Assembly (NCBI GenBank): GCA_947459215.1
Contig: CANHCQ010000014.1
Coordinates: 16,781 to 80,780, forward strand
Origin: Phycisphaerales bacterium
Lineage (GTDB): Bacteria > Planctomycetota > Phycisphaerae > Phycisphaerales > UBA1924
DNA: 64,000 bases
Reading direction: 5' to 3'
Position 1 is the stretch's first letter. Each line of letters opens with the position of its first letter. The notes under the pieces were generated by a model. It saw only the letters and a list, made by a program, of their open reading frames with translations, searched no databases and had not been told where the DNA came from. Below are positions 59,519 through 64,000 of the stretch, piece after piece. The position numbers were made by a program, and so were the translations under genes.

Positions 59519-60205
59519 GTGCCCCAGAGCCCGATCCAAGAACGCCTCGAGGACGCCATCGTCCACAACTCTCCCGCGGAGATCGACGCCGCTTTGCGAG
59601 CCGGGGCATCGCTGACGGGTGAGCGCTGCTGGCCCCTGAAACGCGCGGTCGAGTTCGACGCTCTGGCCTCGATGAACCACCTCCTCTCGATCGGCCACAC
59701 CATGCGGGCCGAATGGCCCCAGCTCGACTACTGCTCCCGCGAAGACATGCGGGAGACCGCCCTGCACGAAGCAGCCTTCCTGAACCGCCCCGCGATGGTG
59801 CGACGCCTCCTCGAAGCCGACGGGAAGCACTTCATCAACGTCGCCGGCCCCGAGTTCACGGCCGTGCCGCTCGCTCTGGCAGCCATGGTCGGGGCCGTTG
59901 AGATCGTGAACATTCTGCTCGCCGCCGGCGCCGACGTGAACGCCCGCAACGCCGACTACGCCGGAGAAACCGCACTCGACTACGCCGTCAAATGCGACCG
60001 TCTCGACATCGCCTCCAAACTCCTCGCCGCCGGCGCCGATCCCGATATCCCGACCTGGGCGTGGATGAGCGCCCGCGACCACTCGCACATGCCCAAAACC
60101 AACCCCGCGATCCGCGCGTTGATTGCGACCATGCCGTTCAAGTCCCACCGCCTGCACGACGGCCGCTGGTCGACGCCGCCCAAAGCTCCGGACGACACTG
60201 TCTGA
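59519..60205 (+). CDS. Ankyrin-repeat protein
   Basis: 228 residues from a GTG at 59519. Three to four ankyrin units (about 80-185): 'ETALHEAAFLNRPAMVRRLL', 'AVPLALAAMVGAVEIVNILL', 'GADVNARNADYAGETALDYA', 'DRLDIASKLLAAGADPD'. Cytoplasmic, with no signal peptide; ankyrin arrays bind other proteins. No ribosome site is visible, so the start could differ. It is divergent from the DUF4190-like gene (66 bases between starts) and lies 49 bases before the glycosidase gene. Confidence 0.85.
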   Translation: MPQSPIQERLEDAIVHNSPAEIDAALRAGASLTGERCWPLKRAVEFDALASMNHLLSIGHTMRAEWPQLDYCSREDMRETALHEAAFLNRPAMVRRLLEADGKHFINVAGPEFTAVPLALAAMVGAVEIVNILLAAGADVNARNADYAGETALDYAVKCDRLDIASKLLAAGADPDIPTWAWMSARDHSHMPKTNPAIRALIATMPFKSHRLHDGRWSTPPKAPDDTV

Positions 60206-60254
60206 TTCAGGATTTCCACCGAACAATCGCGCCCGCTCGATACAAGAATCACTC

Positions 60255-61823
60255 ATGCGATTCCTGAGCGCTTCACTGCTGTCGTTTGTCGCCACCACCG
60301 CCGCTGCCGCCGGCTGGTCACCCGCCGATCCCGCCACGCTCCACCCGCCCGAGCCGGCGCGGGAGTTCCGTGCCGTCTGGGTCGCCAGCGTCCAGAACAT
60401 CGACTGGCCGAGCGCCAAGGACCTCTCGATCGAGCAGCAGAAGGCCGAGATCGTCCGCAACGTCGACGGCCTGGCCAAGATGAACTTCAACGCCGTCCTG
60501 CTCCAGGTCCGCCCGAGCTGCGATGCGCTCTATCCCTCCACCCTCGAACCGTGGAGCGAGTACCTGATGGGTGCCAGCGGCAAAGCCCCGGACGATCCCG
60601 CCTACGACCCCCTCGCCATCTGGATCGACGAGTGCCACGCCCGCGGCATCGACGTCCACGTCTGGATCAATCCCTACCGCGCCCGCCACTTCAAGGCCAC
60701 CTCGCCCAACGCCTCCAACCACATCTCCAACACCAATCCCTCCATCGTCAAGTCCTACGACTTCTACGAGTGGCTCGACCCCGGCGCGCCCGAGGCCGTC
60801 GAGCACACCATGCGCGTGGTGATGGACATCGTCACCCGCTACAACATCGACGGCGTCGCCATCGACGACTACTTCTATCCCTACCCCAAGGAAGGCCAGG
60901 CCTTCCCCGATGACGACAGCTATCAGAAGTACGTCGCCCAGCTCACCGCCAACGCCGGACCCGGCGAGGCCGTACGCCCGCCGCCGAAGGACCAGTGGCG
61001 CCAGGGCAATATCAACCGTTTCGTCGAACGCTTCTACAACGACATCAAGAAGGCCAAGCCGCACGTGCTCGTCGGCATCGCCCCCTTCGGCATCTGGCGC
61101 CCCGGCTTCCCCGAGGGCATCAAGGGCATGGACGCCGTGGCCCGCCTGCACGCCGATGCCAAGCTCTGGCTCCACAACGGCTGGCTCGACTACATCTCGC
61201 CCCAGCTCTACTGGAGCGTGGATTCCAAGGACCAGAACTTCGGCCGCCTGCTCGTCTGGTGGGCCAGCGAGAACACCAAGGAACGCCACCTCTGGCCCAG
61301 CCTCTACACCAGCCGCATCAACCAGCAGAGCGCCGACCCCACGAAGAACTGGATCCCCGACGAGATCGTCAAGCAGATCACCGTCACCCGCGAACGCGCC
61401 CACAACCCCGGCATCGCCACGCCCGGACAGATCCACTTCTCCCTTAAGGTCATGCTCGAAAACCGCGGCGGGATCAACAAGGCCCTCATGGCCAGCTACG
61501 ACAAGCCCGCGCTCATCCCCGAGACCACCTGGTCCAGCGACCCCGCCTTCGCCAAGACCTCGTGGAACGCGACGGTCGCGAGCGACGCACAGAAGACCGC
61601 GCTCGCATGGCAGCCCTGGGAACTGCCGCAGATGCCCTCGCGCTGGGTGCTCTGGGTCCGCCGCAACAACGAGTGGACCACCACCATCCTCCCCGGCACC
61701 CGCGGCGGAGAGACCATCGACACCACCGGCGCCGACGCCATCGCCCTCGCGCCGGTCTCGCGCACCGGAACCATCGGTGTCACCAAGGCCTGGACGCTGC
61801 CCGCTATCAACGCCACGCCGTAA
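60255..61823 (+). CDS. GHL10 family glycosidase, DigH-like (PF02638)
   Basis: 522 residues. Signal peptide 1-19 ('SLLSFVATTAAAA'). 'REFRAVWVASVQNIDWPS' starts the barrel; 'GIDVHVWINPYRA' and 'YNIDGVAIDDYFYPYPKEG' (D204-D205) carry the likely catalytic Asp region; 'DYISPQLYW' and 'LWPSLYTSRIN' follow. Relatives include E. coli DigH, which cleaves denuded peptidoglycan glycan strands. A role in remodelling cell-wall glycan is plausible, although planctomycetes have thin peptidoglycan. ATG 60255. Convergent with the dockerin gene that ends 12 bases away. Confidence 0.88.
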   Translation: MRFLSASLLSFVATTAAAAGWSPADPATLHPPEPAREFRAVWVASVQNIDWPSAKDLSIEQQKAEIVRNVDGLAKMNFNAVLLQVRPSCDALYPSTLEPWSEYLMGASGKAPDDPAYDPLAIWIDECHARGIDVHVWINPYRARHFKATSPNASNHISNTNPSIVKSYDFYEWLDPGAPEAVEHTMRVVMDIVTRYNIDGVAIDDYFYPYPKEGQAFPDDDSYQKYVAQLTANAGPGEAVRPPPKDQWRQGNINRFVERFYNDIKKAKPHVLVGIAPFGIWRPGFPEGIKGMDAVARLHADAKLWLHNGWLDYISPQLYWSVDSKDQNFGRLLVWWASENTKERHLWPSLYTSRINQQSADPTKNWIPDEIVKQITVTRERAHNPGIATPGQIHFSLKVMLENRGGINKALMASYDKPALIPETTWSSDPAFAKTSWNATVASDAQKTALAWQPWELPQMPSRWVLWVRRNNEWTTTILPGTRGGETIDTTGADAIALAPVSRTGTIGVTKAWTLPAINATP

Positions 61824-61835
61824 CCCGCGTCTCCC

Positions 61836-64000
61836 TTACGGACACAACAACGCGTCGTACGCCGAGGCAAAGATCACGAAGTCGGCATCGTCCACCACCA
61901 AGTCCGCGTTCAGGTCCGCGGGGCAGCCTGCGGGCATTGCCGGATCGGCGCAGTCCAACAGGTTGTACGCCTCGGCGAAGATCACGAAGTCCGCGTCGTC
62001 CACGACCGTGTCGCCGTTGAGATCGCCGGGACACGGCGCCGCGAGCGGGATGACGTTCGCCGGAAAGTCGATCGTGCCGTTGTTGATCAGCGTGTTGAAA
62101 TAGATCCTGCACGTCGTGTTGATCAGACGCGAGCCCGCGTCGATCTGCAGCGTGTCCACATAGATCGCCTCGCACGAGCCCTGGCCGAGGGTGTCGTTGT
62201 CGTGCGCATCAACGAGCCGCACCGTGCTCGGCGACGGCCCGATCCGGAGCGTGCCGATGGGGTAATGACCTGCAATCGTGCGATCGAGGCCCGAGTCGTT
62301 CGCGCCGATGTCTCTGGACATCACCTCCAGCGTCTGCTCGGCGCCGGTTCCTTCCAGTTGCAGCGTCGCCAGGCTCAGGTCGTAGCGCGTATTGGCGTTG
62401 ATCGCGTTGTTGAAGTCCCCGGCCAGGTACACCAGCGAGTCGGCGAAGGGCATGTTGAGGTTGGCGGCCGGTCCAAGCGTGAGATCACCGCCCACATCCA
62501 GATTCGGCGGCGTGGCGAGACAGTTCGAGCAGAGCGTCCCCACGATCGTGCCGTTGTTGGTGAGCGAGCCGAAGACGAACAGCGTGCCCGAGCGGATAGT
62601 CGTCGTCGCCCCGGCATCGTTGGTGAAGGAGCCGAAGACGGCGCTCGTGCCGAAGATATTGGTCTGGGCACGGTTGAAGAAGAGCGGCGACGAGATCGTG
62701 CCGCTGGTGATGGTGAAGGTGTCGATGTTGGTGATGGTGCCGCCGGCGGTGAGCGAGGCGTTGCTGCTAGCGGTGGTGGGCCCGATGGCGGTGACGCTGC
62801 CGGCAAACGTCATCGACGCACCCTGTTCGAGGCGCGTCTGGCCGTCGAGGCTGGCGACCGGCGCATTGATCGTCAGCGACGATCCCGTGCGTGCCGTCAG
62901 GATGCCGCGGGAGCCGAGGCGGAAGGAGTTGGCGGTGAGATCGATGAACCCCGCGCTGCGAAGCTGGCCGAATATCTCCATCGAAGAATCGGTCGCCGCG
63001 GCGAGCGCAGAAGAGCCGCCAAGGTCGAGCACCGAAGTCGATGGCGTCCGGAGATCGCCCGAACTGAACAGTCCGAGCGATCGGCCGAAGGTGTTGAGGC
63101 TGGCGACGCCGCGCCACGCGGCCTCGGTCGCGGTGATCTGCTGCCCGCTGGTGGCGGGGAGCAGCGCCGCGGCGAGGGTGGGGAACTCGGCGCCGGTCAC
63201 TTCGTTGCGGGCGCTGGGGAAGTCGTCGGCGGCGAGCGGGAAGGTCCACGCCGAACCCTGGTTGGCGTTGGCGCCGACGTCGTCGGAGCTCGCCCCCACT
63301 AGCGCCGTGTCGCCCGCCCCACCCCCAAGCGCGACGGAGATGCCGAAGGAGTCGCCCCCCGCGCCGCCGGTCGCCGTCAACTGGGCCTGCTGGGTCCACG
63401 TGCTGCCCGAGCGGGTGAAGACGTACGCTGAACCTTGGCCGGCGTTGGCGCCAACGGTGTCGGAGTTCGCCCCCACCAGCGCCGTGTCGCCCGAGATCGC
63501 GACGGAGATGCCGAACTGGTCGCCCGCCGCGCCGCCGGTCGCCGTCAACTGGGCCTGCTGGGTCCACGTGCTGCCCGAGCGGGTGAAGACGTACGCTGAA
63601 CCTTGGCCGGCGTTGGCGCCAACGGTGTCGGAGTACGCCCCCACCAGCGCCGTGTCGCCCGCCCCACCCCCAAGCGCGACGGAGATGCCGAAGGAGTCGC
63701 CCGCCGCGCCGCCGGTCGCCGTCAACTGAGCCTGCTGGGTCCACGTGCTGCCCGAGCGGGTGAAGACGTACGCCGAACCCTGGTTGGCGTTGGCGCCGAC
63801 GTCGTCGGAGTTCGCCCCCACCAGCGCCGTGTCGCCCGCCCCACCCCCAAGCGCGACGGAGATGCCGAAGGAGTCGCCCACCGCGCCGCCGGACGCCGTC
63901 AACTGGGCCTGCTGGGTCCACGTGCTGCCCGAGCGGGTGAAGACGTACGCTGAACCTTGGCCGGCGTTGGCGCCAACGGTGTCGGAGTTCGCCCCCACCA
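61836..64000 (-). CDS. Secreted FG-GAP repeat protein with GC-type dockerin (5' end outside window)
   Basis: At least 720 residues; the frame is open at the window edge. The visible N-terminal part is a tandem of FG-GAP-type units of 59 or 56 residues ('GDTALVGANSDTVGANAGQG', 'SAYVFTRSGSTWTQQAQLTA', 'GDSFGISVAL'), almost identical in protein and DNA. Next is a beta-helix-like region with many 'G.LT..G.I.....F' units (about 260-640). The dockerin (about 655-720) has the long linker 'DCADPAMPAGCPADLN' and ends Leu-Cys-Pro. FG-GAP units form Ca-binding propellers in adhesins and enzymes. A large surface adhesin is inferred. Confidence 0.85.
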   Translation of the reverse strand, partial: VGANSDTVGANAGQGSAYVFTRSGSTWTQQAQLTASGGAVGDSFGISVALGGGAGDTALVGANSDDVGANANQGSAYVFTRSGSTWTQQAQLTATGGAAGDSFGISVALGGGAGDTALVGAYSDTVGANAGQGSAYVFTRSGSTWTQQAQLTATGGAAGDQFGISVAISGDTALVGANSDTVGANAGQGSAYVFTRSGSTWTQQAQLTATGGAGGDSFGISVALGGGAGDTALVGASSDDVGANANQGSAWTFPLAADDFPSARNEVTGAEFPTLAAALLPATSGQQITATEAAWRGVASLNTFGRSLGLFSSGDLRTPSTSVLDLGGSSALAAATDSSMEIFGQLRSAGFIDLTANSFRLGSRGILTARTGSSLTINAPVASLDGQTRLEQGASMTFAGSVTAIGPTTASSNASLTAGGTITNIDTFTITSGTISSPLFFNRAQTNIFGTSAVFGSFTNDAGATTTIRSGTLFVFGSLTNNGTIVGTLCSNCLATPPNLDVGGDLTLGPAANLNMPFADSLVYLAGDFNNAINANTRYDLSLATLQLEGTGAEQTLEVMSRDIGANDSGLDRTIAGHYPIGTLRIGPSPSTVRLVDAHDNDTLGQGSCEAIYVDTLQIDAGSRLINTTCRIYFNTLINNGTIDFPANVIPLAAPCPGDLNGDTVVDDADFVIFAEAYNLLDCADPAMPAGCPADLNADLVVDDADFVIFASAYDALLCP
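63244..64000. repeat. Near-identical 177-/168-bp tandem repeats coding for FG-GAP units
   Basis: Landmarks 'ACGCCGAACC/ACGTACGC(T/C)GAACC' at 63244, 63421, 63589, 63766 and 63943 give unit lengths of 177, 168, 177 and 177 bp. The short unit lacks 9 bp ('LGGGAG' becomes 'ISG'). DNA identity between units is very high over most of the length. Confidence 0.95.

Noticed and set aside
63244..64000. CRISPR-like regular repeat
   Set aside because: Units are contiguous coding FG-GAP repeats without unique spacers.

Overview
The window looks like a chromosomal segment of a high-GC planctomycete, most likely class Phycisphaerae. The main reason is a family of secreted proteins that end in a two-part dockerin-like module. 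It starts with C-x-x-D, carries two 'D-x-N-x-D-x-x-V-D-D-x-D-F' loops, and always has Cys as the second-last residue. This matches what is usually called a GC-type dockerin, typical of this lineage. A PEP-CTERM-like protein, cell-wall-active and sugar-active enzymes, divergent glycosyltransferases and many intergenic palindromic repeats fit the same picture. No rRNA, tRNA, CRISPR array, transposase or phage module was found. The first and last genes are cut by the window edges.

Layout. 1-5300: the end of a tail-fibre-like surface protein, a polyprenyl-linked glycan pair (ALG10-like glycosyltransferase divergent from a UbiA/DPPR-synthase-like enzyme), then about 1.1 kb without a convincing protein gene. 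The end of that gap holds a G-quadruplex motif, several strong hairpins and an intrinsic terminator, and is proposed as a structured RNA. 5300-6000: a GNAT acetyltransferase. 6000-17721: seven consecutive same-strand dockerin-tagged genes or remnants (an Ig fragment, an orphan dockerin half, a serine hydrolase, two paralogous triple-repeat proteins flanking an alpha/beta hydrolase, a small protein and a four-repeat protein). 18198-21413: another fibre-like protein, then rplM-rpsI with a terminator. 21800-27700: membrane anchor protein, GT87-like mannosyltransferase, a trypsin-like lipoprotein with a partner lipoprotein, and an MsbA-type ABC exporter. 27871-32826: dockerin-tagged propeller, two SDR enzymes, a PEP-CTERM-like protein and a small membrane protein. 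32839-39425: Kelch/Ig and carbohydrate-binding-like dockerin proteins and a TolC-type lipoprotein. 39975-48200: divergent GH35 protein coupled to a (p)ppGpp-hydrolase-like HD protein, a methyltransferase and tautomerase, a GH56 (hyaluronidase)-like protein with a long polyglycine tract, and a GT4. 48400-64000: a propeller/FG-GAP protein, lysS, an FGE-sulfatase-like dockerin protein, a large zinc metalloprotease, rpiB with a Sua5/LMW-phosphatase fusion, a DUF4190-like protein, an ankyrin protein, a GHL10/DigH-like glycosidase, and a dockerin protein with near-identical FG-GAP repeats.

How they fit together. Housekeeping genes (rplM, rpsI, lysS, rpiB) are islands in a landscape devoted to building and decorating the envelope. 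Twelve proteins share one C-terminal tag although their N-terminal parts are unrelated, which implies one common anchoring or assembly partner; no cohesin-like partner is visible here. Four kinds of palindromic repeat occupy gene ends and gaps. In two places a repeat supplies the stop codon of the gene, and in one place an inverted repeat sits in frame inside a membrane protein gene.
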